Source: an uncultured Parvularculaceae bacterium (lineage in GTDB: Bacteria > Pseudomonadota > Alphaproteobacteria > Caulobacterales > Parvularculaceae). Taken from it: a stretch of 64,000 nucleotides of DNA. Both the position numbers and the translations under genes were made by a program. The notes beneath the pieces were generated by a model. It was not told the DNA's origin. It saw only the letters and a list, made by a program, of their open reading frames with translations, and did not search any database. This document shows, piece by piece, positions 54,612 to 63,656 of the stretch. The stretch's first letter is position 1; every line of letters starts with the position of its first letter. The stretch covers positions 1 through 64,000 of the forward strand of contig CAJXLJ010000012.1 of the NCBI GenBank assembly GCA_913055785.1. The letters run 5' to 3'.

Positions 54612-55094
54612 CTAGTCCCTGTCAAACATCGGATGACGGACCCTGTCGCCCTCTTCCACGCCCAGCGTTTCGAATATGCCCCCCTTGACCTCCAGGACGG
54701 CGATCACCGGCGCGCCGGAGGGTATCGGCTCCAGAGAGCGCGGCGTCGTCTCATGGGCGATCCGCTTGATAACGCCGCTCTCGTCGATAAAGGCGATATC
54801 GAGGGTGATGAGCGTGTTCTTCATCCACATAGTCACAACGCGGGATTCTTCGAAATCAAACAGCATGCCAGCGTCGGGCGCCAGCGATTCCCTATACATC
54901 AGGCCAAGCCGGCGTTCCTGATCATCATCGGCTATTTCGACTTTGAACTTGTGCTCGCCGGTCTTCGCCTCAACAACAACCGTGTCGAGCGACCTGCCGG
55001 CATGCGCGCCGTCGGACTGCGCACAGGCCACGCCCGAGAAAATCGTCAGCAGAAGAAATAACTTGAAAAAGATTGCCGGGAATACGCGAAACAT
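54612..55094 (-). CDS. DUF192 family exported protein
   Basis: A 160-residue protein with signal peptide MFRVFPAIFFKLFLLLTIFS. The DUF192 core shows FKVEIADDDQERRLGLMYRE, GMLFDFEESRVVTMWMKNTL and LDIAFIDESGVIKRI, then VLEVKGG. The family's function is not established. A GTG four codons upstream (55106) is an alternative start. It directly follows the double cold-shock gene, a pairing seen in many alphaproteobacteria. Confidence 0.85.
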   Translation of the reverse strand: MFRVFPAIFFKLFLLLTIFSGVACAQSDGAHAGRSLDTVVVEAKTGEHKFKVEIADDDQERRLGLMYRESLAPDAGMLFDFEESRVVTMWMKNTLITLDIAFIDESGVIKRIAHETTPRSLEPIPSGAPVIAVLEVKGGIFETLGVEEGDRVRHPMFDRD

Positions 55095-55113
55095 TGGAAC
55101 CCACACTGATTAT

Positions 55114-55665
55114 CTAGTTTTCCGGATCGGGCCTAACCTCAATAGCAAGCAGGCCCTTACGCCCTTCGCCGAAAGAAACCTGCAGACGCTGCCCCTGAAC
55201 GAGTTCGCCCATGCCGCAGTTTCGCACGACTTCCATGTGGATGAAAATATCAGGCGTACCCTCGCCGCGCGTTAAGAAGCCATAGCCTTTCGCGCGATTA
55301 AACCATTTGACATAAGCCCGCGTGAACTCGCCGGCAGGCGTTTGACTGACAACTGGCGTTTGCGGAATGACTGGCGTCGCGGTCGATTCGTCAATATCGA
55401 TCAGCTTTAGCGCCTGAAGGCCTTTCGAGCGGCGCACAACTTCACACTCAACTGTCGCGCCTTCGCGTGCAGTTTCGCGCCCTGCGGCTTTCAAGCAGGA
55501 CGAATGAATCAGAATATCGCCGCTGCCGTCGCTATTGTCCGGGACGATAAAACCATACCCTTTAGTGGGATCGAACCACTTCAAAACGCCCTTGAGCGTA
55601 AAGCTTTCTTCTTCGGCGTCAGGGGAATCTTCCTGGTCCGGCGGCGTGCCTACTCGATCGACCAT
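55114..55665 (-). CDS. Double cold-shock-domain protein
   Basis: A 183-residue nucleic-acid-binding protein with two cold-shock domains. Both keep the RNP1 pattern: GVLKWFDPTKGYGFIVPD with DILIHSSCL in the first, and YVKWFNRAKGYGFLTRGEG with DIFIHMEVV in the second. A Pro/Thr-rich linker joins them. Such double proteins are typical of alphaproteobacteria and are often induced in stationary phase or cold. A sigma70-like promoter is visible upstream, and DUF192 follows 19 bp after its stop. Confidence 0.93.
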   Translation of the reverse strand: MVDRVGTPPDQEDSPDAEEESFTLKGVLKWFDPTKGYGFIVPDNSDGSGDILIHSSCLKAAGRETAREGATVECEVVRRSKGLQALKLIDIDESTATPVIPQTPVVSQTPAGEFTRAYVKWFNRAKGYGFLTRGEGTPDIFIHMEVVRNCGMGELVQGQRLQVSFGEGRKGLLAIEVRPDPEN

Positions 55666-55716
55666 CCTCGTTTTACACCCCCCAGTCGCGCCCTGAGTTC
55701 TGGATTGTTATACTTA

Positions 55717-55745
55717 ATTATACTCGAGAAGCGCAGAAACGTCAT
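55717..55745 (-). promoter_or_regulatory. Putative sigma70-like promoter of the cold-shock gene
   Basis: Read on the minus strand, ATGACG (55740-55745) and TATAAT (55717-55722) are spaced by exactly 17 bases. The -10 box is a perfect consensus; the -35 matches four of six. Transcription would begin about 45 bases before the gene's start codon. The surrounding 203-bp gap is AT-rich and holds no gene. Confidence 0.4.
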
Positions 55746-55868
55746 TCCCTCTGGCGCAAAGAATGCACCGTTTTTTTGTATCTGGATCAAAAATTCTCCA
55801 GCAAGTTGCGGTGATTAGATAACATTACGCGCATTTTTCATTACGTGTGCGCAACTATTTTTGTCAGC

Positions 55869-56315
55869 TTACGAAATGCGTTGCATCTCAAGATCGTTGA
55901 GAAACGTCCATATCAGTCTGAGAAAAACCTCAAAGTCAGATCTGATGTTTTCAGCCGTCACGCCGCCTTCCGAGTTGCGGTCCATTTGAATCGCGACATC
56001 GCCGTCGCTGTCGACATAAGCGCGTGCAAACTTAATTTTATTGTTGAATTCGTTGAGCAGTTTGTACCCGACCTGATCGGAACTTACGCCTGATAGATAG
56101 GCGAGATAAGTAATGTCGCCGTTGACGACGCCGACAATAACAATGTGATCCTCGACATTGACTGCGACTTTATTGGAATCGAAATCCCGGACATTGTGCC
56201 CCTCTTCCATGAGGATCCGCGCAATGTCTTCTTTCGTAAGGTCCGCCGCAGCGGCGCCGGACAGAGGCGCTATCGCCAGTATGAAAACAGCGGCCAGAAT
56301 GGCGAATACGCGCAT
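55869..56315 (-). CDS. YbjN-domain exported protein
   Basis: A 148-residue protein with signal peptide ending SGAAAA. The mature part fits the YbjN fold: LTKEDIARILMEEGHNVRDF, HIVIVGVVNGDITYLAYLSG, LLNEFNNKIKFARAYVDSDG and DFEVFLRLIWTFLNDLE. YbjN-like domains resemble type III secretion chaperones, but the exported form has no known role. A GAGGGG site lies nine bases before the ATG. Confidence 0.8.
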   Translation of the reverse strand: MRVFAILAAVFILAIAPLSGAAAADLTKEDIARILMEEGHNVRDFDSNKVAVNVEDHIVIVGVVNGDITYLAYLSGVSSDQVGYKLLNEFNNKIKFARAYVDSDGDVAIQMDRNSEGGVTAENIRSDFEVFLRLIWTFLNDLEMQRIS

Positions 56316-56444
56316 AATATTTACCCCTCGTCGACAGGTGCAGCTTCCCCAGATCTAATTAACTGTAAAAACGGCGCAAAATCAATTCACGCGAGCCACG
56401 TGTTTTGTGGCGCAAAGCACAAGGTATTGGGGTTTTTTGGGAAT

Positions 56445-56519
56445 TGGCAGGCCCTAGGGGAATCGAACCCCTCTTTCCAGGTTGAAAACCTGGCGTCCTA
56501 ACCGATAGACGAAGGGCCC
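56445..56519 (-). tRNA. tRNA-Glu (anticodon TTC)
   Basis: A 75-nt tRNA with encoded CCA. The acceptor pairs GGGCCCT with AGGGCCT (first pair G-T), discriminator G. The anticodon arm CCAGG-TTTTCAA-CCTGG gives TTC. The T-loop is TTCGATT. Confidence 0.95.
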
Positions 56520-56620
56520 GCGATCGGTCCGCCGCGCAGCGGCGAGGGCGCTGTATATGCGAGGGATATAGGCGCATGCAAGCCCTCTCCGGGCATTTCC
56601 GGGAAAATCCGGCAGGGGGC

Positions 56621-58432
56621 CTAAACAGCGGGCGCAGCATCCGAAATCTGGAACTGGCCGGCGTCGCCTCCGCGCCAGTCATCCGCCCTGACCTTGCCCG
56701 CTACGAGAATGCGGCCGCCACCACGCAACAATGCGCCCAGGGGCTCGCCTTCGGCCCTAAAGGCGATCGCCCGCGCCTGAACGCCGCTGTCGCTCTCAAG
56801 GGTAAGCGAAAGATGGTTCCGCCCTACCGTCTTCACATAACGCGGCCTCAATCCGGCCAGCGCGAACTGCGGTTCCGGGTTCCCGGGGCCGTATGGACCT
56901 GCACGGGCGACCAGCTCAGCGAAGGATTTCGTGACGGCCTCCGGCGCGATTACGGCATCAATCTCGAGGGTTCTGTTCTCCCGGGCCGATTTCACCGCGC
57001 CGCCGAGCGCTTCGTTCAATCGGTTGCGAAAGGTCTCAATCTCGCACGCCGCTATGGTCAGGCCCGCCGCCATCGGGTGGCCGCCGCCGGCGATCAACAG
57101 CCCCTCTTCTCTCGCCCCGGAAACAGCCGATCCAAGATCAACGCCAGTGATTGAGCGGCCAGAGCCCTTACCGGTTTCGCCATCGAGGCCGATCACAATC
57201 ACCGGCCGGTCAAAAGTTTCCTTAAGCCGCCCGGCGACGATGCCGATCACGCCGGGATGCCAGCCCTCTCCTGCGACGACGATCACATCATCGCCGTCAA
57301 GACCATGCGTTTCGATGGCGCGCGCCGCCTCTTCCTGCACCGCAGCTTCGATTTCCTGACGCTCGGCGTTCATAATGTGGAGCTTTTCGGCCAGATGTAA
57401 TCGCCGCGCTTCATCTTCTGTGGTCAGCAGGTCGAACGCGAGCCGCGCATGGCCGATCCGCCCCGCGGCGTTAATCCTCGGCCCCAGCAAAAACCCGAGA
57501 TGATAGGTCGAAGGCGGCCCTTTAACGCCAGCGCACGCACCAAGCGCGGCGAGACCAGGATTGGCGCCCTGCCCCAGTACTCTCAGCCCCTGCGCGACGA
57601 GAACGCGTGTCAGGCCGGTCATCGGCATAACGTCGCAGACAAGGCCCAGCGCCGTCAGGTCGAGGAATGGCAGAAGATCAGGTTGCGGACGGTTGGCGAA
57701 ATACCCGGCTTCGCGAAGCGCCCGGTTGACCGCAACCAAGCTCATGAATGCAACACCCGCTGCAGACAGGTTGGTTAGCCCGGATATGTCGTCACGCCGG
57801 TTCGGATTGACGACCGCCGTTGCGCCAACCGGCGGCGGCCCTGACATCAGGTGATGATCGAGGACGACGATGTCGACGCCCTCCGCCGCCGCTTTCTCGA
57901 CAGGCTCGTGGGCCGCGGCGCCGCAATCGACCGTGACGATCACGTCAACACCGCGCGCCTTGAGGTCGAGGAAGGCTTCAACCGAAGGGCCATAGCCTTC
58001 GCTGATCCTGTCAGGCAAATAAATCTCAAGCGGCGCGCCAAGCGCATTAAAATAACGTTTCAGTATCGCCGCAGCCGACGTTCCGTCCACGTCGTAATCT
58101 CCGAACACGCCGACACGCTGACCGTTGACAATCGCCGCAGCAATGCGTCCGGCTGCGGCTTCCATATCCTTGAGGACGAAAGGGTCCGGCAGCGCCTCGC
58201 GCAGCGACGGCGCGAGATAGGAGGCGGCGGTTTCATGAGTGACGCCGCGCGCCGCCAGCACCCGCGCCAGCACGGGGTCGAGATCTAGCGTCTGCGCCAT
58301 GGTCAGCGCTTCGCGCAGGTCAGCGTCGCACAAACGCCAGCGTCGCCCTGACGCCGCTGCGCCCATCGCCGGCAAGGGGATATCTTCTAACGGGGGCGTA
58401 TTCAGTTTTTTTCCGATCGGAACAAAGGTCAT
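56621..58432 (-). CDS. recJ: Single-stranded-DNA-specific exonuclease RecJ
   Basis: A 603-residue 5'-3' exonuclease of the DHH superfamily, used in recombination and mismatch repair. Motifs are VGVFGDYDVDGTSAAAIL, VTVDCGAAAHEPV, VVLDHHL (the DHH), GPRINAAGRIGHA, and the DHHA1 end with IAGGGHPMAAGL. The C-terminal OB part includes YGPGNPEPQFAL. Length is normal for the alphaproteobacterial enzyme. Confidence 0.96.
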   Translation of the reverse strand: MTFVPIGKKLNTPPLEDIPLPAMGAAASGRRWRLCDADLREALTMAQTLDLDPVLARVLAARGVTHETAASYLAPSLREALPDPFVLKDMEAAAGRIAAAIVNGQRVGVFGDYDVDGTSAAAILKRYFNALGAPLEIYLPDRISEGYGPSVEAFLDLKARGVDVIVTVDCGAAAHEPVEKAAAEGVDIVVLDHHLMSGPPPVGATAVVNPNRRDDISGLTNLSAAGVAFMSLVAVNRALREAGYFANRPQPDLLPFLDLTALGLVCDVMPMTGLTRVLVAQGLRVLGQGANPGLAALGACAGVKGPPSTYHLGFLLGPRINAAGRIGHARLAFDLLTTEDEARRLHLAEKLHIMNAERQEIEAAVQEEAARAIETHGLDGDDVIVVAGEGWHPGVIGIVAGRLKETFDRPVIVIGLDGETGKGSGRSITGVDLGSAVSGAREEGLLIAGGGHPMAAGLTIAACEIETFRNRLNEALGGAVKSARENRTLEIDAVIAPEAVTKSFAELVARAGPYGPGNPEPQFALAGLRPRYVKTVGRNHLSLTLESDSGVQARAIAFRAEGEPLGALLRGGGRILVAGKVRADDWRGGDAGQFQISDAAPAV

Positions 58433-58597
58433 GTCTCACACCAAAGGCGATTCGCGACTTCACGCCCTTCCCGCTTTTCCACTCTACAATGTTTCACGGC
58501 CCCTCGGCTGGTCGCGTCAGACAATCCGCCGGTCGCATTTGCGCTTTTTCTTCGAACAATGTCTCATAGCGTGTCCGCGCTATTCGGGAGGGCGATG

Positions 58598-60334
58598 ATG
58601 GGGCTAGAGCATTGTTTTCACATGAGACGGGCGTTCATCCCCGTACTGGCGGCCATCGGGCTCGCCGGCTGTGCGACTGAGACGGCGACCACGCCCGAGC
58701 GCAGCGCTTTGTTGCGGGATACTGGTGGTGTCATGACTGAAGGCGTCGCCGCCTATGACGTCGACCATTATGTCCTGCGCCATGAGATTCTACCTGAAGA
58801 AAAGGCTATTGCCGGTTCTTCAACCATACATTTTATCGCCAAGAGGCCGATGGAGACGCTGGAACTCGATTTTGACGGGTTGTTCGCCATAGACGCCATC
58901 GAAGCAAGCGGCGCGCCGCTCGCTTACTCCAAGACGCCGGAAAAACTCTATATCACCCTGCCTGAGACGATGACGCCAGGGGACGAGGGCGCGGTCACCG
59001 TGCATTATCACGGCCAGCCGATGGAAGCTAAGCGCGCGCCTTGGGACGGCGGGTTCGTCTGGGCGAAAACGCCTTCAGGCAAGCCCTGGATCGCCACCGC
59101 CATTCAGGGCGAGGGCTGCGATGTATGGTATCCCTGCAAAGATCACCCGCTAGGCGAACCGAAGAATGGGTTCGATCTGTATTTCACCGTTCCAGCCGGG
59201 CTGACCGCCGCTTCCAACGGCGTCCTGTACGACGTGGACGAGCTTGAAGACGGACGCCGCACGTTTCATTGGCGAACGCAGGTCTCGACCAACATCTACG
59301 GCGTCGCGCTCAATGTCGCGCCGTACGTTCTATTCGAGAGCGAATACAAATCCTCCAACGGCACGATGACGCCGCTGATGTTCTGGGCCATCGAAGATCA
59401 CGAAGAAAAGGCGCGCGTGCTGTTCGACAAGGAATTTCCGGCGATCATGGAATTTTTCGAGCGCCATCTCGGTCCTTATCCGTGGGGACAGGAGAAGATG
59501 GGGGTCGCCGAGACGCCGCATCTCGGCATGGAGCATCAGACCATCAACGCCTATGGCAATGAATTCCGCCGCGACCGGTTCGGTTTCGACTGGCTGCTGC
59601 ACCATGAATTCGCCCATGAATGGTTCGGCAACCTGATGTCGGTCAGTAACAATGCAGATATGTGGCTGCATGAAGGAACCGCCGCCTATATGGGGCCGGT
59701 GTTTGTGAAGGAAGTGCTGGGCGACGCCGCCGCGGATGCGCAAAGATACCAGACCTATTTCGGCATCGCGAATTGCGCCGCCGTCGCGCCGCGCGGGGAA
59801 ATGTCCGAAGAAGAGGTCTATCAGGCTGAAAAAGGCGGGCCGGGCGGCGATATATACGGCAAGGGCGCCTGGGTTCTCCATTCTCTGCGTTACGCTATCG
59901 GTGACGATGCGTTCTGGACATCAATTCGCCGACTTCTCTACGATACGGACGAACCATCGAAACTGAAAGCGCCGATCGAGGCGCGCTTCCGTACGACTGA
60001 TGATTTTCTGGCGATCGTCAACGACGTCACCGGAAAGGATTATGGCTGGTTCTTCGAGGTTTATCTGCGCCAGCCGCACCTGCCGGAAATCAGCATCCGA
60101 AAAAATGGAAGCGATATAGCGCTCTCATGGGTAACGCCAGATGACCTGCCCTTTCCGATGCCGATCCCTGTGAGCGTCAACGGCTCCCTCAAGCGCATCG
60201 ATATGAAGGACGGCAAGGCCGTCATCAAGAACGGCGGTTCCGCCAAGGTGCAGATCGACCCGATGATGAGCGTTCTGCGCCAACTCCATACCTCGCCGAC
60301 CTGTGAAGAACGTCAGGCCGCTCAAGCTCACTAA
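58598..60334 (+). CDS. M1-family metallopeptidase, lipoprotein form
   Basis: A 578-residue aminopeptidase-like protein. The N-terminus has a lipoprotein signal, AFIPVLAAIGLAGC, so it is membrane-anchored in the envelope. The M1 domain contains GMEHQTINAYGNEF, where the exopeptidase motif is GMEHQ instead of GAMEN, and the zinc site HEFAHEW with HEFAH at residues 336-340; WLHEG supplies the third ligand. A GGGAGGG site supports the start. It is the upstream member of a tandem pair with the next gene. Confidence 0.9.
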   Translation: MGLEHCFHMRRAFIPVLAAIGLAGCATETATTPERSALLRDTGGVMTEGVAAYDVDHYVLRHEILPEEKAIAGSSTIHFIAKRPMETLELDFDGLFAIDAIEASGAPLAYSKTPEKLYITLPETMTPGDEGAVTVHYHGQPMEAKRAPWDGGFVWAKTPSGKPWIATAIQGEGCDVWYPCKDHPLGEPKNGFDLYFTVPAGLTAASNGVLYDVDELEDGRRTFHWRTQVSTNIYGVALNVAPYVLFESEYKSSNGTMTPLMFWAIEDHEEKARVLFDKEFPAIMEFFERHLGPYPWGQEKMGVAETPHLGMEHQTINAYGNEFRRDRFGFDWLLHHEFAHEWFGNLMSVSNNADMWLHEGTAAYMGPVFVKEVLGDAAADAQRYQTYFGIANCAAVAPRGEMSEEEVYQAEKGGPGGDIYGKGAWVLHSLRYAIGDDAFWTSIRRLLYDTDEPSKLKAPIEARFRTTDDFLAIVNDVTGKDYGWFFEVYLRQPHLPEISIRKNGSDIALSWVTPDDLPFPMPIPVSVNGSLKRIDMKDGKAVIKNGGSAKVQIDPMMSVLRQLHTSPTCEERQAAQAH

Positions 60335-60373
60335 AGTGCAACAATAGACGACGTCAGAATTAAAGAGGACAAC

Positions 60374-62140
60374 ATGAGACAGACGGATTTAAAATCGCGC
60401 ACCGCCCTCGCGCTAATCTGCGCATGCGCTATCGCCTTTCCTGCGGCGGCTGAAGATAATTCGAAAAACACTGAACGCGATCCGGTCACCATGGACACCG
60501 GCCTGCCCCTCTCCGAGGGCCTCAAACAGTATGATGTCGAGCATTATACACTGCGTCACGAGATCATGCCCGACAAGAAGATGATCGCCGGTTCTGCCAC
60601 GGTCGCTTTTACCGCCGTCAAGCCCATGGAGACGCTTGAACTCGATTTCGACGGCGAATTCGACATTTCTGCGGTAGAGGGCGCCGATGGCGCGCTCGAA
60701 TTTGAAGAAACACCATCAAAACTATTCGTCACGCTTTCATCCCCCCTGGCGTCGGGCGAGACCGGTGAAGTGACGGTCCATTACAGCGGCGCGCCGATGG
60801 TCGCCAAGCGCGCGCCGTGGGATGGCGGCTTCGTCTGGGACGAAACCCCCTCCGGCAAGCCGTGGATCGCCACGGCGATCCAGTTCGAAGGCTGCGATAT
60901 CTGGTTTCCATGCAAGGACCATCCAACGGGAGAGGCCAAGCAAGGCTTGGAATTCTTCTATACGGTTCCTGCAGGCCTCAGCGCGGCCGGCAATGGCGTT
61001 CTTGTCGACGTCGAAGAGCATGACGACGGCAAACGCACGTTTCACTGGAAGACTGAGCTACCAACCAATGTTTACGGCGTCGCACTCAATGTTGCGCCCT
61101 ACGTGCGGCTGCAGCAGACATTAAAATCGATCAACGGCACAGAGATCGCGACCGAATTCTGGGCTATCGAGGACCACGAAGAAAAGGCGCGCAAGCTTTT
61201 TGAGACAGAGTTTGCGCCGCTTCTTCATTCAATGGAGGCCCGTTTCGGCCCCTACCCTTGGGGACAGGAAAAATTTGGCGTTGCGGAGACGCCGCATCTC
61301 GGCATGGAGCATCAGACCATCAACGCATATGGCAATGAGTTCCGGCGTGGCCGTTTCGGTTATGACAATCTGCTTGAGCACGAATTCGCCCATGAGTGGT
61401 TCGGCAATTTGATGTCAGTTCGCAACACCGCGGACATGTGGCTGCATGAAGGCGGCGCCACCTACGCCGACCTCGGCTACACCCGTGAAGTAATGGGTGA
61501 AGCGGCGTTCCATGCGCAAAAATATCAAAGCTATCTCGGCATCCGGAGTTGTCAGCCGGTCGCGCCGCGCGCGGAACTTTCCGGCGACCAGACTTATCAT
61601 AATGGCGAAACCGGACCGCAGGGCGACATGTATCCGAAAGGCGCGTTGATCCTTTACAGTCTGGAGTATGCGATCGGCGGCGACGCCATGTCGCGCGCAT
61701 TAAAGCGCATGCTCTATGATACGCCGCATCCGGAACGCCTGCAGCCGCCCATCGAAGCGCGCTTGCGGTCGACCGACGATCTTCTCGCTATCGTCAACGA
61801 CGAAACCGGCAAGGATTTTAGCTGGTTTTTTGAAGTCTATATCCGTAGCGCGCCGCTTCCAGAGCTCGTCGCGGAAAAAGACGGGAAAGATCTTGTTCTT
61901 ACCTGGAAAACAGTCAACGACCTTCCCTTCCCGATGCCGGTCCCGGTGCGGATCGACGGCAAGATCAAGCGCATCGAAACGCCCGGCGGCAAGGCGCGCA
62001 TCAAAGGCGGCGCATCGGCCGATATTCAGATCGATCCGATAATGGAAATCCTGCGCAAGCTGCCGACGGTGCCAACTTGCCAGGAGCGACAGGCGGAAGA
62101 AGAAGCGCGCCGCGCAAGTCAGGTGCAGCGAAACAACTAG
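60374..62140 (+). CDS. M1-family metallopeptidase, soluble periplasmic form
   Basis: A 588-residue paralogue of the preceding gene, with the same overall length and HEFAH also at residues 336-340. Many stretches are identical, such as FGVAETPHLGMEH shared in near form and HEFAHEWFGNLMSV. Unlike its neighbour it has a plain Sec signal (LICACAIAFPAAA) and no lipobox. An AAAGAGGAC site precedes the ATG. It ends next to the convergent glpX. Both lack the large C-terminal domain of classic aminopeptidase N. Confidence 0.9.
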   Translation: MRQTDLKSRTALALICACAIAFPAAAEDNSKNTERDPVTMDTGLPLSEGLKQYDVEHYTLRHEIMPDKKMIAGSATVAFTAVKPMETLELDFDGEFDISAVEGADGALEFEETPSKLFVTLSSPLASGETGEVTVHYSGAPMVAKRAPWDGGFVWDETPSGKPWIATAIQFEGCDIWFPCKDHPTGEAKQGLEFFYTVPAGLSAAGNGVLVDVEEHDDGKRTFHWKTELPTNVYGVALNVAPYVRLQQTLKSINGTEIATEFWAIEDHEEKARKLFETEFAPLLHSMEARFGPYPWGQEKFGVAETPHLGMEHQTINAYGNEFRRGRFGYDNLLEHEFAHEWFGNLMSVRNTADMWLHEGGATYADLGYTREVMGEAAFHAQKYQSYLGIRSCQPVAPRAELSGDQTYHNGETGPQGDMYPKGALILYSLEYAIGGDAMSRALKRMLYDTPHPERLQPPIEARLRSTDDLLAIVNDETGKDFSWFFEVYIRSAPLPELVAEKDGKDLVLTWKTVNDLPFPMPVPVRIDGKIKRIETPGGKARIKGGASADIQIDPIMEILRKLPTVPTCQERQAEEEARRASQVQRNN

Positions 62141-62141
62141 A

Positions 62142-63113
62142 CTAGCGGCGCGTTTTCGCGCGGATATAGCGGACAGTCCCTGTTTTCGATCGCATCACAA
62201 CCGTATGCGTGTTGACGTAACCGGGCTCCCATTTGACGCCGTCAAGCATCGTGCCGTTGGTGACGCCGGTAGCCGCGAAAATCACATCGCCCGAGGCGAG
62301 GTCGCGCAGATTGTACTTGCGGTCGAGATCCGCGATCCCCGCCCGTTCGGCGCGACCGCGTTCCTCGTCATTGCGGAAATGCAGCCGCCCTTGCATCTGG
62401 CCTCCGACGCAGCGCAGCGCCGCCGCCGCAAGCACGCCTTCTGGCGCGCCGCCGCGTCCGACATAGAGGTCTATACCCGTCGACGCCTCGGTCGTATGAA
62501 AAACGCCAGCCACATCACCGTCGGGGATGAGAAACACCCGCGCGCCCATTTTACGGGCGCCATCGATCAAATGCTGGTGCCGGTCACGATCGAGAATGCA
62601 CAAGGTGATCTCGGAAGCGGGCTCGCCTTTTTCTTTTGCAAGCGCCGCGATGTTCTCTTCAATCGGCGCATCGAGATCGATCACGCCTTCCCGGTAACCC
62701 GGACCGCAGGCGATCTTGTCCATATAGACGTCAGGTGAGTGTAGTAGCGTGCCGCCCTGCGCCATAGCGACAACCGCCAGCGCGTTGGACATCGCCTTGG
62801 CTGTGAGCGTCGTGCCTTCGAGCGGGTCGAGCGCAATATCGATTTTAGGCCCTTTGCCGGAGCCGACCTTCTCCCCGATATATAGCATCGGGGCCTCGTC
62901 GCGCTCCCCCTCGCCAATGACGACCGTGCCTTCCATCTCGAGCTTGTTGAAGGCTTCACGCAGGGCCGTTACCGCCGCCTGGTCAGCGCCCTCCTTGTCA
63001 CCGCGGCCGATCATCTTCGAAGCGGCGATCGCCGCCGCCTCAGTGCATCGCCCAACCTCCATGGTCAGAACGCGGTCCAGATATCCTTCTTCAACGGCCA
63101 TGATTGTTGTCAT
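62142..63113 (-). CDS. glpX: Fructose-1,6-bisphosphatase class II
   Basis: A 323-residue enzyme of gluconeogenesis and the Calvin cycle. It has GRGDKEGADQAAVTALREAF, VVIGEGERDEAPML, DIALDPLEGTTLTAKAM, YMDKIACGP and GRGGAPEGVLAAAAL, the class II (GlpX) metal and substrate motifs. A second ATG four codons in (63101) is an alternative start with a comparable ribosome site. Confidence 0.95.
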   Translation of the reverse strand: MTTIMAVEEGYLDRVLTMEVGRCTEAAAIAASKMIGRGDKEGADQAAVTALREAFNKLEMEGTVVIGEGERDEAPMLYIGEKVGSGKGPKIDIALDPLEGTTLTAKAMSNALAVVAMAQGGTLLHSPDVYMDKIACGPGYREGVIDLDAPIEENIAALAKEKGEPASEITLCILDRDRHQHLIDGARKMGARVFLIPDGDVAGVFHTTEASTGIDLYVGRGGAPEGVLAAAALRCVGGQMQGRLHFRNDEERGRAERAGIADLDRKYNLRDLASGDVIFAATGVTNGTMLDGVKWEPGYVNTHTVVMRSKTGTVRYIRAKTRR

Positions 63114-63145
63114 CCTCTATCGGCCGGGCTTCTCGCCCCGCGTCG

Positions 63146-63586
63146 TTACTCGGTTATCGCTTCAACTTCCTTGCGGTCGCGGCGCGCCGCCGCTGCGTCC
63201 TTGCCGATGTCATCGGTGAGCGCGTCGCGCTCCTCAAGCAGCAAATCAGCATTCCCGTCCGCCGCCACAGCCGCCCTGTCGGCTTCCACAGCGGCTTCCA
63301 GCCCGCTGGCGGCCGTCTCAAGGGCGTCGCGTTCGGCGGCGATTTCGTCTTTTGGCGTTTTTTTCGCTTTTTGCCTCGCAGCGGGGGTATCCGAAAGGAC
63401 CGGGAAATCGGTCTCCTGATTTTCAGTCCGGGCGGCGATTTCCTTTTCCACCGCAGGATTCATGGGCTTTTCACCCGCAATATCTTCATATTTTACAATC
63501 CCCGGCGGTGCGAGCCGGGCCCAGTCAAACGACCCGCACCCCCCAAGAGAGAGGGCGGCCGCAAGAAAAATAGAACGCTTCAGCAT
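63146..63586 (-). CDS. Coiled-coil lipoprotein, unknown
   Basis: A 146-residue lipoprotein; SLGGC gives the lipobox Cys17. The mature part is acidic, alanine-rich and helical (ALETAASGLEAAVEADRAAV, ARRDRKEVEAITE), suggesting a coiled coil. I do not recognise the family. It precedes glpX on the same strand by 32 bp. Confidence 0.7.
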   Translation of the reverse strand: MLKRSIFLAAALSLGGCGSFDWARLAPPGIVKYEDIAGEKPMNPAVEKEIAARTENQETDFPVLSDTPAARQKAKKTPKDEIAAERDALETAASGLEAAVEADRAAVAADGNADLLLEERDALTDDIGKDAAAARRDRKEVEAITE

Positions 63587-63656
63587 CGTCCGTTTTACAC
63601 CCGGCTGAGGACCGTCTTATAAACAGGCTCGAACCTTTAAACTCCTATCCGGGCCC

